DNA of 64,000 bases from Rhizobiales bacterium Ga0077537 (lineage in GTDB: Bacteria > Pseudomonadota > Alphaproteobacteria > Rhizobiales > Hyphomicrobiaceae). Under the pieces are notes generated by a model, which was not told the origin of the DNA, did not search any database, and was given only the letters and a program-made list of their open reading frames with translations. The translations under genes and the position numbers were made by a program. The DNA lies in the NCBI GenBank assembly GCA_001464955.1, contig LNEM01000032.1, positions 18,127 through 82,126 of the forward strand. Reading direction: 5' to 3'. Positions within the stretch are counted from its first letter, which is position 1. Each line of letters starts with the position of its first letter. Positions 10,041-19,097 of this stretch are shown piece after piece.

Positions 10041-10192
10041 AGATATCTCTTGGAATATTTCATAGCAAGAGCCATCAGCCAAGCGCACCGGTCGTCTGCC
10101 GCACGAAGGGAGCGCATTGGTCGATAGAAAAAACTTGCATCTTGCCATCGTCTCGGGTCCCGGACTACTTAGGGACATATCTCAAAAGATAT
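10041..10192. promoter_or_regulatory. Candidate operators in the aldehyde dehydrogenase/modA divergent region
   Basis: Two related AT-rich palindromes stand out in a GC-rich background. At 10041-10048 there is AGATATCT, and at 10177-10192 a perfect 6-bp inverted repeat ATATCT-CAAA-AGATAT ends 15 bp before the modA start codon. Both are followed by CTTGG. A molybdate-responsive repressor such as ModE would bind upstream of modA, and ModE-type sites are AT-rich palindromes, but this sequence is not the E. coli consensus. The assignment to a regulator is inference. Confidence 0.4.
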
Positions 10193-10207
10193 CTTGGGGT
10201 CTCACGA

Positions 10208-10993
10208 ATGCGCAGCTGGACAGCACTTTGGAGCAGGCGGACGCTCTTGATCGTCGGCATGGCTGCTGGCCTGCTTGCACCGGACGCGGCCCCGGCTGTC
10301 GCGACGGACGCCAAGCAGGTGAAGGTGGCTGTTGCGGCCAACTTCACCGAGCCCGCAAGGGTGATCGCCACGGCCTTCGAGAAGGCAACAGGCAACAGGC
10401 TCATCCTGAGTTTCGGTTCGACAGGACAGTTCTTTGCGCAGATCAAGCAGGCGGCGCCGTTCGAGGTCTTTCTCGCCGCCGACAAGGCGACGCCGACGAA
10501 GGCTGTCGAGGAAGGTTTGGCCGTCCCTGGGACGCAATTCACGTACGCGCTCGGCAAGCTGGTCCTCTACAGCACGATGCCGGCACTCGCGACGGGCGAG
10601 AGCGCCCTGAAGTCGCCGAAGTTCGCAAAGATCGCGATCGCGAATCCGGCCACGGCGCCCTATGGTGCAGCTGCCTTGGAAGTGATGAAGGCGCTGGGCG
10701 TGCATGACGTGCTGGCTGGAAAGATCGTGCAGGGCCAGAATATCGGGCAGGCCTATCAGTTCGTCGCCTCAGGCAACGCCGAGATCGGCTTCGTCGCCCT
10801 GTCGCAGATCGCCGAGGTCGATGGAGGATCGCGGTGGGTGGTGCCGGGCAATCTGCACAAGCCGATCCTGCAGGACGCGGTGCTGCTGAGGGTTGGTGAG
10901 GGCAATCCGGCCGCGCGCGCACTCCTCGACTACCTGAAGGGCAAGGATGCACAGGCTGTGATCGAGAAGTTCGGCTACGGAATCGGACAGTAG
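10208..10993 (+). CDS. modA: Molybdate ABC transporter substrate-binding protein
   Basis: Periplasmic molybdate/tungstate binder, 261 residues. The ATG chosen begins a signal peptide ([11 protein letters not shown], then a hydrophobic core ending APAVA). The mature protein starts with the ModA pattern [25 protein letters not shown], then [24 protein letters not shown], and has the [10 protein letters not shown] and [17 protein letters not shown] blocks that line the oxyanion site. It is followed 11 bp later by modB, so modABC is a single operon. Confidence 0.95.
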   Translation: MRSWTALWSRRTLLIVGMAAGLLAPDAAPAVATDAKQVKVAVAANFTEPARVIATAFEKATGNRLILSFGSTGQFFAQIKQAAPFEVFLAADKATPTKAVEEGLAVPGTQFTYALGKLVLYSTMPALATGESALKSPKFAKIAIANPATAPYGAAALEVMKALGVHDVLAGKIVQGQNIGQAYQFVASGNAEIGFVALSQIAEVDGGSRWVVPGNLHKPILQDAVLLRVGEGNPAARALLDYLKGKDAQAVIEKFGYGIGQ

Positions 10994-11004
10994 AAGGCGC
11001 CACG

Positions 11005-11688
11005 ATGCTCGATGCCGCGGAGCTCTGGCCGCCGATCCGTCTGACGCTCCAGCTCGCGAGCCTGTCGACGATCCTGTTGCTTCTCGTCGGAACGCCCGTC
11101 GCCTGGTGGCTGGCGCGCTCGAAGGCGCGCTGGAAGGAAGCAGTGGCAGCCGTCGTGGCCATGCCGCTCGTGCTGCCGCCGACTGTGCTCGGCTTCTATC
11201 TTCTGATTGCCCTTGGCCCGTCAGGAGCTGGCGGTCTGATCGCTCCGCTTTGGGGCGCGCGGACCCTCGCCTTCACGTTCGAGGGCCTCGTCCTGGGCTC
11301 GGTCATCTATTCTTTGCCGTTCGTCGTCCAGCCGATCCGAAATGCCTTCGAAGCCATCGGCGATCGCCCGTTCGAGGTCGCGGCCACGCTCAGGGCCTCG
11401 CCGTGGGATACCTTCTGGACGGTGGCCGTGCCGCTAGCGCGGCCGGGTTTCATGACGGCCGCCGTGCTGGGCTTCGCGCACACCGTCGGCGAGTTCGGCG
11501 TCGTGCTGATGATCGGAGGCAACATTCCCGGGGAGACCAAGGTGCTCTCGGTGGCCATCTACGATTTCGTCGAGACGCAGCGCTGGACGGAAGCTCACGT
11601 TCTCGCCGGCGGCATGGTGGCCTTCTCGTTCCTCGTCGTGCTGACGATGTTCGTCCTCGAAAAGCGCGTCGGACGGAACCGCCGATGA
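11005..11688 (+). CDS. modB: Molybdate ABC transporter permease
   Basis: Inner-membrane channel of the molybdate importer, 227 residues, five to six transmembrane helices. Typical ModB segments are [11 protein letters not shown] and the EAA loop [23 protein letters not shown], with [18 protein letters not shown] near residue 155. The stop codon overlaps the modC start (ATGA), showing translational coupling. Confidence 0.95.
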   Translation: MLDAAELWPPIRLTLQLASLSTILLLLVGTPVAWWLARSKARWKEAVAAVVAMPLVLPPTVLGFYLLIALGPSGAGGLIAPLWGARTLAFTFEGLVLGSVIYSLPFVVQPIRNAFEAIGDRPFEVAATLRASPWDTFWTVAVPLARPGFMTAAVLGFAHTVGEFGVVLMIGGNIPGETKVLSVAIYDFVETQRWTEAHVLAGGMVAFSFLVVLTMFVLEKRVGRNRR

Positions 11689-12833
11689 CCGCGCAGCCGG
11701 GGATCGACATTACGCTGGCCGGCGAACTCGGGAGCTTCGGCCTCGATGTCGTGTTGAGCGTCCCGGCGCGCGGCGTCACCGCATTGTTCGGCCCGTCCGG
11801 CTGCGGCAAGACGACGGTCTTGCGCTGCATCGCGGGCCTGCAGCACATCCCCGGACGGATCGCCATTGCGGGCGACGTCTGGCAGGACACATCGGCTGGC
11901 TACTTCCGCCCGCCACACTTGCGCCACGTCGGCTACGTCTTCCAGGAGGCGAGCCTCTTTCCGCATCTGAGCGTCCGCGACAATCTTCTCTACGGATCTC
12001 GCCGCGTGACGACGCCGGGCGCGTCCGGGATCGGTCTCCAGGATATCGTCGCGTTGCTTGGCATTGGCCACCTGCTCGACCGCGCGACGACGGCGCTTTC
12101 GGGTGGCGAGCGGCAGCGCGTCGCGGTCGGCAGAGCCCTGCTGGCCGAGCCCCGCATCCTGTTGATGGACGAGCCGCTGTCGGCGCTCGACCGCGCGACG
12201 AAGGACGACATTCTGCCGTACTTCGAACGGCTCCATGAGCAGCTGTCGCTGCCGATCGTCTATGTCAGTCACGATCTCGCCGAGGTCGAGCGTCTCGCCG
12301 ACACGCTCGTCATGGTGCGCGACGGCCGCGTGGTGGCATGTGGCCCGCTCCACGATCTCCAGACTGATCCGGCGTTGCCGCTTCTCGCGGGGCCTGATGC
12401 GACCGTCGTTCTGGCAGGGCATGTCGTCCAGATCGATGACACCTTTGCGCTGACCGAGCTGCAGGTCGGCGGTGGCCGGCTGATCGTCGCCGGCCGGCAC
12501 GGCGCGCCGGGTGCACTGCGTCGCCTCCGGATCGCGGCCTCCGACGTCAGCCTGTCGCGGTCCCGGCCGACGGATTCGACCATCCTGAATTGTCTGCCGG
12601 TGCGCATTCTATCGATCGACGGTGCTCCGGAGGCGCCACAGGCCAACGTCATTCTCGGACTCGGCCATGACGGCACGGGTGACCGGATCGTCGCGCGCAT
12701 AACGCGGAAGTCGCTCATCACCCTCGAACTCGTCGCAGGCGCCGACGTCTTCGCCCAGATCAAGGGTGTGGCGCTGCTGGCTGCGCGCGGGTCGGCGACC
12801 GGGCCGGCAAGCGGTCAGCCGCCGCGCGGATAG
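11685..12833 (+). CDS. modC: Molybdate ABC transporter ATP-binding protein
   Basis: ATPase of the molybdate importer, 382 residues. Walker A is GPSGCGKTT, the signature [16 protein letters not shown], Walker [13 protein letters not shown], and the switch His is in [14 protein letters not shown]. The C-terminal third (about 290-365) is the TOBE/Mop-type domain of ModC. The start overlaps modB (ATGA). The last 19 bp overlap the 3' end of the convergent XRE-cupin gene. Confidence 0.95.
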   Translation: MTAQPGIDITLAGELGSFGLDVVLSVPARGVTALFGPSGCGKTTVLRCIAGLQHIPGRIAIAGDVWQDTSAGYFRPPHLRHVGYVFQEASLFPHLSVRDNLLYGSRRVTTPGASGIGLQDIVALLGIGHLLDRATTALSGGERQRVAVGRALLAEPRILLMDEPLSALDRATKDDILPYFERLHEQLSLPIVYVSHDLAEVERLADTLVMVRDGRVVACGPLHDLQTDPALPLLAGPDATVVLAGHVVQIDDTFALTELQVGGGRLIVAGRHGAPGALRRLRIAASDVSLSRSRPTDSTILNCLPVRILSIDGAPEAPQANVILGLGHDGTGDRIVARITRKSLITLELVAGADVFAQIKGVALLAARGSATGPASGQPPRG

Positions 12834-13477
12834 ATGATGATGGAGAGGTATTGCATCGGCGCTTCGATGAGCGTCTCCGGGCCGTGCCGCGCCGCCGCGT
12901 CGAAGAAGAGTGCATCACCCGGTTCGAGCAAATACAGCCGCTCGGCATGGCGATACTCGACTTTTCCCGACAGCATGTAGATGAACTCCACACCCGAGTG
13001 GCGGAAGTTCGGGTAGGCGACGGCACCCTTGCGCAGCGTGATGAGATAGGGCTCGACCCGGACGTCGCCGGCAAGGCTGTGGCCGAGCAGGTCGTAGAGA
13101 TGACCCGCCTTGGTGCCGCGCCGCTCGATGCGGACCCCCGTCCCACGCTTCACGAACGAGCAGTCGCGCTGCTCCTCGTCCTCCGCGAAGAGTTGGCTGA
13201 TCGAGACGTTCAGCGTCTGGGCGAGCGCCTTGAGCGTCCCGAGCGAGGCCGAGATGGAGCCGGTCTCGATCTTCGAGAGCATGCCCGTCGAGATCCCGGT
13301 CGCGGAGGCGAGTTCGGCGAGCGTCAGTCCGAGGGACTTGCGGAGCGCGCGTACCGTGTCGCCGATGCCTTCCTCGAGCGACCGCGATGCCGCTTCGCTC
13401 GGCGCGAGCGAGCCGGTCTTGAGATCGGCGTCGTCAACGGTCTTCGTCGATACTTTGCGGGGCTTGCGAGGGGCCAT
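12815..13477 (-). CDS. XRE family transcriptional regulator with C-terminal cupin domain
   Basis: A 220-residue regulator: basic/linker N-terminus, helix-turn-helix at about residues 38-92 (VRALRKSLGLTLAELASATG then STGMLSKIETG) and a cupin domain at about 145-215 (HSGVEFIYMLSGKVEYRHAE, LEPGDALFFDAAARHGPE). This is the PuuR-like architecture where the cupin senses a small amine or amino-acid ligand. It is divergent from glxB with about 130 bp between, so it probably controls glxBCD-glnT and itself. It is convergent with modC and overlaps that gene's 3' end by 19 bp. Confidence 0.9.
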   Translation of the reverse strand: MAPRKPRKVSTKTVDDADLKTGSLAPSEAASRSLEEGIGDTVRALRKSLGLTLAELASATGISTGMLSKIETGSISASLGTLKALAQTLNVSISQLFAEDEEQRDCSFVKRGTGVRIERRGTKAGHLYDLLGHSLAGDVRVEPYLITLRKGAVAYPNFRHSGVEFIYMLSGKVEYRHAERLYLLEPGDALFFDAAARHGPETLIEAPMQYLSIIIYPRGG

Positions 13478-13524
13478 GGTCGCTCCGGTCTGCGATGCGT
13501 CTCAGTGTTCGATCTGGATTTTCG

Positions 13525-13556
13525 TGTCAAGAAACTATTGTTCGCACGGATTGACA
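13525..13556. promoter_or_regulatory. Mirrored TTGACA hexamers in the regulator/glxB divergent promoter region
   Basis: TGTCAA at 13525-13530 and TTGACA at 13551-13556 form an inverted pair 20 bp apart between the divergent XRE-cupin gene and glxB. Each reads as a consensus -35 element pointing outward, but no clear -10 box is seen at the expected distance on either strand. They could equally be the two halves of the regulator's operator. Confidence 0.3.
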
Positions 13557-13608
13557 GTAGCCTTCCGCGAATGCCAGTGTGGGCGGCATCGTCGGAGAGC
13601 GAGCGTCC

Positions 13609-14505
13609 ATGTGCGGCATCGTCGGCCTGTTCCTGAAAGATCCGAAACTCGAGCCCCGGCTCGGACGTTTGCTCGCAGACATGCTCGCCACCATGTGCGA
13701 GCGCGGACCGGACTCGGCCGGTTTTGCCGTTTACGGCAACGAGGCTGACGGTCGGGTCAAGCTGACGCTGCGGCTCCCTGCAGGCGCGTCGCCGGCACCT
13801 GTCCTCGATGCGATCGCCGAGGCATCGGGGCAGCCGGTCGAGTCTGCGGCCCGCGATACGCATTTGGTGGTGTCGGTGCCGGAAGTGCGGGAGACGGCCG
13901 TGCGCGCGATGCTCGCAACGATGCGCGACAGGGTTGCTATCGTGGGTGCCGGAAGGCGCATGGAGATCTTCAAGGAGGTCGGTCGGCCCGACGACGTCGC
14001 CGTCCGCTTCGGCCTCGCCGGGATGACCGGAACGCACGGTATCGGGCATACCCGCATGGCGACGGAATCCGCCGTGACCACCAATGGCGCGCATCCGTTC
14101 ACGACCGGCCCCGATCAGTGCCTCGTGCACAACGGTTCGCTCTCCAATCATAACGCGCTGCGTCGGGAATTGATCCGCAGCGGATTGAGGTTCGAGACCG
14201 AGAACGACAGCGAGGTCGCAGCCGGCTACCTGACGTCGAAGCTGCGCGAAGGCCGGACACTGCGGGAGGCCCTGAACGCCAGCCTCGATGATCTGGACGG
14301 TTTCTTTACGTTCGTCGTCGGCACCGACACGGGCTTCGCCGTGCTTCGCGATCCGATTGCCTGCAAGCCCGCCGTGATGGCCGAGACTGACGACTGGGTC
14401 GCGTTCGGGACCGAGTACCGCGCCCTCGTCGACCTGCCCGGTATCGACACCGCGCGCGTCTGGGAGCCGGAGCCGGCGACCGTCTACGTCTGGGAGCGCA
14501 CCTGA
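13609..14505 (+). CDS. glxB: Class II glutamine amidotransferase subunit (GlxB / N-methylglutamate synthase subunit A-like)
   Basis: Releases ammonia from glutamine for the partner FMN enzyme. At 298 residues it starts with MCGIVGLF, so Cys2 is the N-terminal nucleophile after Met removal. ERGPDSAGFA, GIGHTRMATESAVT and HNGSLSNHNALRREL are the glutamine-binding blocks of the family. The next genes overlap (TGATG), giving the glxB-glxC-glxD order known from rhizobia and as mgsABC in methylotrophs. Mgs makes N-methylglutamate from methylamine-derived nitrogen; no mgd or sarcosine-oxidase-like genes are nearby, so the physiological amine here is uncertain. Confidence 0.9.
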   Translation: MCGIVGLFLKDPKLEPRLGRLLADMLATMCERGPDSAGFAVYGNEADGRVKLTLRLPAGASPAPVLDAIAEASGQPVESAARDTHLVVSVPEVRETAVRAMLATMRDRVAIVGAGRRMEIFKEVGRPDDVAVRFGLAGMTGTHGIGHTRMATESAVTTNGAHPFTTGPDQCLVHNGSLSNHNALRRELIRSGLRFETENDSEVAAGYLTSKLREGRTLREALNASLDDLDGFFTFVVGTDTGFAVLRDPIACKPAVMAETDDWVAFGTEYRALVDLPGIDTARVWEPEPATVYVWERT

Positions 14506-15191
14506 TGCCGACGGTCGATCTCGCGACGGCGCCAGTCCGCGAACTGAACGCGGCGTTGCACAGCCTGCAGCCCAGCACCAACGAAACGGTCTGGCGGGTG
14601 CAGAACCCGCGTGGCCAGCATGCCATTGCTGTGGGTCTCGATGCTCCCGTCACGGTCGAGATCGACGGAAGCGTCGGCTACTACTGCGCCGGCATGAACA
14701 AGCAGGCGACGGTCGTCGTCAACGGCAGTGCCGGCCAGGGCTTGGCCGAGAACATGATGTCGGGCCGGGTCCATGTGAAGGGTGATGCCTCGTCGGCGGC
14801 GGGAGCCACGGCCTGCGGCGGACTTCTCGTCATCGATGGCAATGCCTCGGCCCGATGCGGCATCTCGCTGCGTGGCCTCGATATCGTGGTCAAGGGCTCG
14901 GTCGGCCACATGACGGGCTTCATGGCCCAGGCCGGCAACATCGTCGTGCTTGGCGATGCCGGCGATGCGCTTGGCGACTCCATCTATGAGGCGCGCCTGT
15001 TCGTCCGCGGGACCGTCAAGAGTCTCGGCACCGATTGCATTGAGAAGGAGCTGCGCGAGGAGCACCGGATGCTGCTGCGGAGCCTCCTCGATGCAGCCGG
15101 CCTGCCGGACGTCGATGCCGCGGGCTTTCGTCGCTACGGCTCGGGCCGCAAGCTCTACAACTTCCATATCGACAATATCGGAGCCTACTGA
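14505..15191 (+). CDS. glxC: GXGXG-domain subunit of glutamate-synthase-like enzyme (GlxC / MgsB-like)
   Basis: A 228-residue protein equivalent to the C-terminal GXGXG beta-helix of GltB, encoded here as its own gene. The repeating turns appear as IDGSVGYYCAGMN, VNGSAGQGLAENMMSGRVHVKGDA, AGATACGGLLVIDGNAS, VKGSVGHMTG and VLGDAGDALGDS. The domain is structural and links the ammonia channel to the FMN domain. The start overlaps glxB and the stop overlaps glxD (TGATG), so the three subunits should be made in fixed ratio. Confidence 0.9.
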   Translation: MPTVDLATAPVRELNAALHSLQPSTNETVWRVQNPRGQHAIAVGLDAPVTVEIDGSVGYYCAGMNKQATVVVNGSAGQGLAENMMSGRVHVKGDASSAAGATACGGLLVIDGNASARCGISLRGLDIVVKGSVGHMTGFMAQAGNIVVLGDAGDALGDSIYEARLFVRGTVKSLGTDCIEKELREEHRMLLRSLLDAAGLPDVDAAGFRRYGSGRKLYNFHIDNIGAY

Positions 15192-16528
15192 TGAGCGGCG
15201 ACGAGCGTTGGATTCACACGCCGCCGCGCGAGTCGGCGACCTTCGACAAGCACGCCATCGCCGAAATCCATCGGGCGGCTGCAACGGGCATCTACGACAT
15301 CCGCGGATTCGGCGCCAAACGGAAGGTGCCGCATTTCGACGACCTCCTGTTTCTCGGCGCCTCCATCAGCCGCTATCCCCTCGAGGGCTATCGTGAGAGT
15401 TGCGGCACCGAGGTGACGCTCGGCGCGCGCCACGCGAAGAAGCCGATCACTCTGCGCATTCCGATCACGATCGCCGGCATGAGCTTCGGCTCGCTGTCGG
15501 CGCCGGCCAAGGAGGCGCTCGGACGCGGTGCGTCGATCATGGGCACGTCGACGACGACGGGCGATGGCGGCATGACCGAGGAGGAGCGCGCGGCGTCGAG
15601 CCTGCTGGTCTATCAGGTGCTGCCGTCGCGCTACGGCATGGACCCGGACCAGCTTCGCCGCGCCGACGCGATCGAGATCGTCGTCGGCCAGGGGGCCAAG
15701 CCAGGCGGCGGCGGTATGCTTCTCGGCCAGAAGATTTCGGAACGCGTCGCGCGGATGCGGACACTCCCCCCCGGCATCGACCAGCGCTCCGCATGCCGCC
15801 ATCCAGACTGGACCGGGCCGGACGACCTCGAGATCAAGATCATCGAGCTGCGCGAGATCACCGACTGGCAGAAGCCGATCTACGTGAAGGTCGGTGCGGC
15901 GCGGCCTTATTATGATACGGCATTGGCGGTGAAATCGGGCGCGGATGTGGTGGTGCTCGATGGCATGCAGGGCGGTACGGCAGCCACGCAGGACGTCTTC
16001 ATCGAGCACGTCGGCTTGCCGATATTGGCCGCGATCCGTCCGGCCGTTCAGGCGCTGCAGGATCTCGGCATGCATCGCAAGGTGCAGCTGATCGTATCCG
16101 GCGGCGTGCGCAATGGCGCCGATGTCGCGAAGTGTCTCGCGCTCGGCGCTGACGCCGTGTCCATCGGCACCGCGGCGCTGATCGCCATCGGCGACAACGC
16201 TCCCCATCTCGAGGACGAATACCGCAAGCTCGGAACGACGGCCGGCTGCTATGACGACTGGCACGAGGGGCGCGACCCGGCCGGCATCACGACGCAGGAC
16301 CCTGAGCTGACCCGTCGCCTCGACCCGGTCGCGGCCGGCCGGCGATTGGCGAATTACCTCTCCGTCCTCACGCTCGAATGCCAAACCATCGCGCGCGCCT
16401 GTGGAAAAAGCCATGTCCACAATCTGGAGCCCGAGGATCTGGTCGCGTTGACCATCGAGAGCGCAGCCATGGCCCAGGTGCCGCTGGCGGGCACGAACTG
16501 GATACCGGGCAAGGGTGGCCCGTTCTGA
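15191..16528 (+). CDS. glxD: FMN-binding glutamate synthase domain subunit (GlxD / MgsC-like)
   Basis: The catalytic (alpha/beta)8 FMN domain of a glutamate-synthase-like enzyme, 445 residues. Motifs include GMSFGSLSAPAKEALGRGA, STTTGDGGM, the loop GQGAKPGGGGMLLGQKIS and DGMQGGTAATQ, and C-terminal SGGVRNGADVAKCLALGADAVSIGTAAL. Together with GlxB and GlxC it recreates GltB in three pieces. Cysteines near positions 354 and 388-395 could serve a 3Fe-4S cluster. Whether the amine acceptor is ammonia, methylamine or another amine cannot be read from sequence. Confidence 0.9.
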   Translation: MSGDERWIHTPPRESATFDKHAIAEIHRAAATGIYDIRGFGAKRKVPHFDDLLFLGASISRYPLEGYRESCGTEVTLGARHAKKPITLRIPITIAGMSFGSLSAPAKEALGRGASIMGTSTTTGDGGMTEEERAASSLLVYQVLPSRYGMDPDQLRRADAIEIVVGQGAKPGGGGMLLGQKISERVARMRTLPPGIDQRSACRHPDWTGPDDLEIKIIELREITDWQKPIYVKVGAARPYYDTALAVKSGADVVVLDGMQGGTAATQDVFIEHVGLPILAAIRPAVQALQDLGMHRKVQLIVSGGVRNGADVAKCLALGADAVSIGTAALIAIGDNAPHLEDEYRKLGTTAGCYDDWHEGRDPAGITTQDPELTRRLDPVAAGRRLANYLSVLTLECQTIARACGKSHVHNLEPEDLVALTIESAAMAQVPLAGTNWIPGKGGPF

Positions 16529-16552
16529 GTTGAGCACCGGGAGGGGATCGTC

Positions 16553-17857
16553 ATGGCGTCGCTGAAAGAGATCGCATCCGAGAGAGGCATCAAGTATTTC
16601 CTGATCTCTTTCGTCGACTTGTTCGGTGTCATGCGCGCCAAGCTCGTGCCGGCGACAGCCATCGATGATGTCGCGGCCGCGGGCGCCGGCTTCGCAGGTT
16701 TCGCAGCCTGGCTCGATATGACGCCGGCCGATCCCGACATCCTCGTGATGCCCGATCCCGACAGCCTGATGCAGCTGCCCTGGAAGCGCGAGGTGGCGTG
16801 GATCACAGGCGATCTCTACATGGGCGGCAAGCCCGTCGCGCAGAACCCGCGGCAGGTATTGAAGAAGGTCGCAAAGGAGGCGGCGAGCCTCGGATTCGAG
16901 ATGAAGACCGGCGTCGAGTGCGAGTACTTCCTGATAAATGCCGATGGCACCGCCATTTCCGACCCGGCCGACCGGCAGAGCAAGCCTTGTTACGACTAGC
17001 AGGCGCTGATGCGGCGCTACGACGTGGTGGCGGAGATCTGCGACGCCATGATCGAACTGGGCTGGAGCCCGTACCAGAACGATCATGAGGATGCCAACGG
17101 ACAGTTCGAGATGAACTGGACCTACGCCAACGCACTCGTGACCGCCGATCGGCACGCATTCTTCAAGTACATGGTGAAGTCGATCGCGGAAAAGCACGGA
17201 CTGCGCGCGACGTTCATGCCGAAGCCGTTCCTGTCGCTGACGGGAAGCGGTTGCCACGTGCATGTTTCGCTCTGGTCGACGGCGACGGGCAACAATCTGT
17301 TCCACGATCCGGCCGATGAACTCGGCCTGTCGAAGGCGGCCTACAGCTTCATCGGCGGCATGATGCACTCGGCAGACGCGCTCTGCGCGATCACCAATCC
17401 GACCGTGAACTCCTACAAGCGGATCAATGCCCCGGTCACGCTCTCAGGTGCCACATGGTCGCCGAACACCGTCACCTATGGCGGCAACAATCGCACGCAC
17501 ATGATCCGAATTCCCGACAGTGGCCGTTTTGAATTCCGTCTGGCCGACGGCGCCGCCAATCCATACCTGCTCCAGGCGGGACTTCTGATCGCTGGGCTCG
17601 ACGGCATCCGCAACAGCCGCGATCCCGGAAAGCGCCTCGATATCAACATGTACACCGACGGCCACACGATCAAGGATGCGAAGAAGCTGCCACTCAATAT
17701 GCTCGATGCGTTGCGGGCTCTGGCGGCGTCCGACGTTCTGGCAAAGGGCCTCGGCCCGGAGCCGCTGTCAGCATTTCTCAAGCTCAAGCACGCCGATTGG
17801 AACGCCTACGCCGGTCACCTGACGGAATGGGAGCGCCAGAGCACCCTCGACTGCTGA
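16553..17857 (+). pseudogene. glnT: Glutamine synthetase family protein (GlnT type) interrupted by one in-frame amber codon
   Basis: Would ligate an amine to glutamate with ATP, as glutamine synthetase type III or gamma-glutamylmethylamide synthetase. A GGGAGGGG Shine-Dalgarno precedes the ATG. The first 148 codons (ISFVDLFGVMRAKLVP, TGVECEYFLINADGT) run into TAG at 16997-16999; the same frame continues QALMRRYDVVAEICDAM without any shift, through GSGCHVHVSLW and the FRLADGAANPYL segment to a normal end at 434 codons. In relatives the interrupted site reads KPCYDQQALMRR, so a single C-to-T change of CAG explains it. An internal ATG at 17009 could start a 282-residue C-terminal piece. Last gene of the glx operon. 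Confidence 0.85.
16997..16999 (+). other. In-frame amber (TAG) codon inside glnT
   Basis: TAG falls between an Asp codon and a CAG Gln codon, in phase with both flanking halves of the gene. It is the only disruption of the frame. See the finding on glnT for interpretation. Confidence 0.95.
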
Positions 17858-17893
17858 CACCGATGGCGGCGCATGAGGAAGATCGCGAAACTC

Positions 17894-18829
17894 TCATCTG
17901 AAGGCGCGATCCATCCGCTCTTGCCACCTCCGCCGCTCCTCCTCCGTGGCCTTGCAACTTGCATCGATATCACGCTTCCAGGCCTCCAGTTTGGCGGCCT
18001 CCTCTCGCTCCCGGATCTGTCCGGCTGTCGTCCAGAGCCCGAAGTGATTGGCGAAGAGGATCGCCATTCCGACACAAGCGAGCCCGATGACAAGACGGTG
18101 GCGGAGGCTCGCCGTTTTCAGAAGTGCGACGAACGTATCGCCGATGGCGGGCAGCGGCGCCGAGCCGGATTGGGTGTTGCCTCGGGGCGTGGCGGCGGCG
18201 AGCCCAGGCACGACGTGTCGTGAGGGGGCGGACGAGATGGAGCGGTCAGACTGTCGGACACCCTCAGCTTGGGGGCCGAAGGCGCGCCATCTCTCCAGCA
18301 CCGCCGCATGGAAGGTTTCCCGCGGCAGGGTGTGGAAGTACGAGATGTAAATCGCGCTCGCATCGCCGCCCCGAGCGATAACGGAAGGAATGAGCCATCG
18401 GTCGGCTTTCAACTCGCGGAAGAATGCCTTTGACACGACAAGCTGTGTGACTTCCTCGGAGAGCAGATCACCGGGTTTGCTCACGCGGGTGACATCGACC
18501 TTCAGGATCTCCCTCCAGGGGATCAGCCGCTCGGACAGATCGCGAAACAGGACGCCATCGCGCGACAGCACGATGCGGGCGACGTCAGGTTGCCGTGTGC
18601 GATGAGCGAGCAGGGCGATCATGCCGAGTGAGAGCGCGATGATGACCGCACCGAGGAGCGGGTTCCGCGCCGATCCTGCGACGCCGCCGACCGGCGACAT
18701 GAGGAACAGCCCGACGAGCAAGCCGACGAACGTGTAGGGAAAGAACTGCTGGGCCGCGGCGCGTGTGTGGGCGAACTCGAGCGTGCGATCGACGTCAGAA
18801 AGATCGTGGCTGGCCTCGGGTGGCATCAT
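17894..18829 (-). CDS. Membrane protein of unknown function (PH-like/STM3941-type)
   Basis: 311 residues from the ATG at 18829; a TTG nine codons upstream is possible. Two transmembrane helices lie near the N-terminus (FFPYTFVGLLVGLFLMSP and LLGAVIIALSLGMIALLA). A soluble region follows with the pattern RDGVLFRDLSERLIPWREILKVDV that resembles membrane-associated PH-like domains of the STM3941 kind. A third helix (RLVIGLACVGMAILFANHF) lies near residue 265 and a charged coiled tail rich in Glu/Arg follows. It is convergent with glnT. No function can be assigned. Confidence 0.75.
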   Translation of the reverse strand: MMPPEASHDLSDVDRTLEFAHTRAAAQQFFPYTFVGLLVGLFLMSPVGGVAGSARNPLLGAVIIALSLGMIALLAHRTRQPDVARIVLSRDGVLFRDLSERLIPWREILKVDVTRVSKPGDLLSEEVTQLVVSKAFFRELKADRWLIPSVIARGGDASAIYISYFHTLPRETFHAAVLERWRAFGPQAEGVRQSDRSISSAPSRHVVPGLAAATPRGNTQSGSAPLPAIGDTFVALLKTASLRHRLVIGLACVGMAILFANHFGLWTTAGQIREREEAAKLEAWKRDIDASCKATEEERRRWQERMDRAFR

Positions 18830-18911
18830 GGAATCCCGTTGTCCATTGTCAGGCAAGACGGTGGACCTCTACGTGCCATTGTAGATCGCTTGCAACCGAT
18901 TGGCCCGGATT

Positions 18912-19097
18912 TCAGGATGCGGCGTGCAGGCCATGGGCGACACTGGCCATCATCTGCCGGCGCAGGAAGAGGCGCGCCTGATCGACCGAATCTTGCGCGA
19001 CAGCGCGGGCACGTCTCGCGGGCTCGATGGAATAGGCGGCCGCACCAGCCGTTGTTGGAGCGGCCTCCAACATCGACAAGGTACCTTGAATGTTCAT
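18912..19097 (-). CDS. Possible small hypothetical protein
   Basis: A 61-codon frame with ATG at 19097, preceded by a GGCGGTGAG Shine-Dalgarno. The product (MNIQGTLSMLEAAPTT start, then Arg/Ala-rich, ending VAHGLHAAS) matches no family I know. It is divergent from, and overlaps by 8 bp, the start of the DUF6065-like gene. The good Shine-Dalgarno is the main support; it may be chance in a GC-rich sequence. Confidence 0.35.
   Translation of the reverse strand: MNIQGTLSMLEAAPTTAGAAAYSIEPARRARAVAQDSVDQARLFLRRQMMASVAHGLHAAS

Noticed and set aside
16997..16999. Amber codon as a pyrrolysine or programmed recoding site
   Set aside because: The family has Gln here, no downstream recoding stem or pyl genes are visible, and glutamine synthetases are not known to use recoding.
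15185..17368. 727-codon minus-strand frame opposite glxD and glnT
   Set aside because: Composition is typical of antisense frames and the sense strand carries recognised enzymes.
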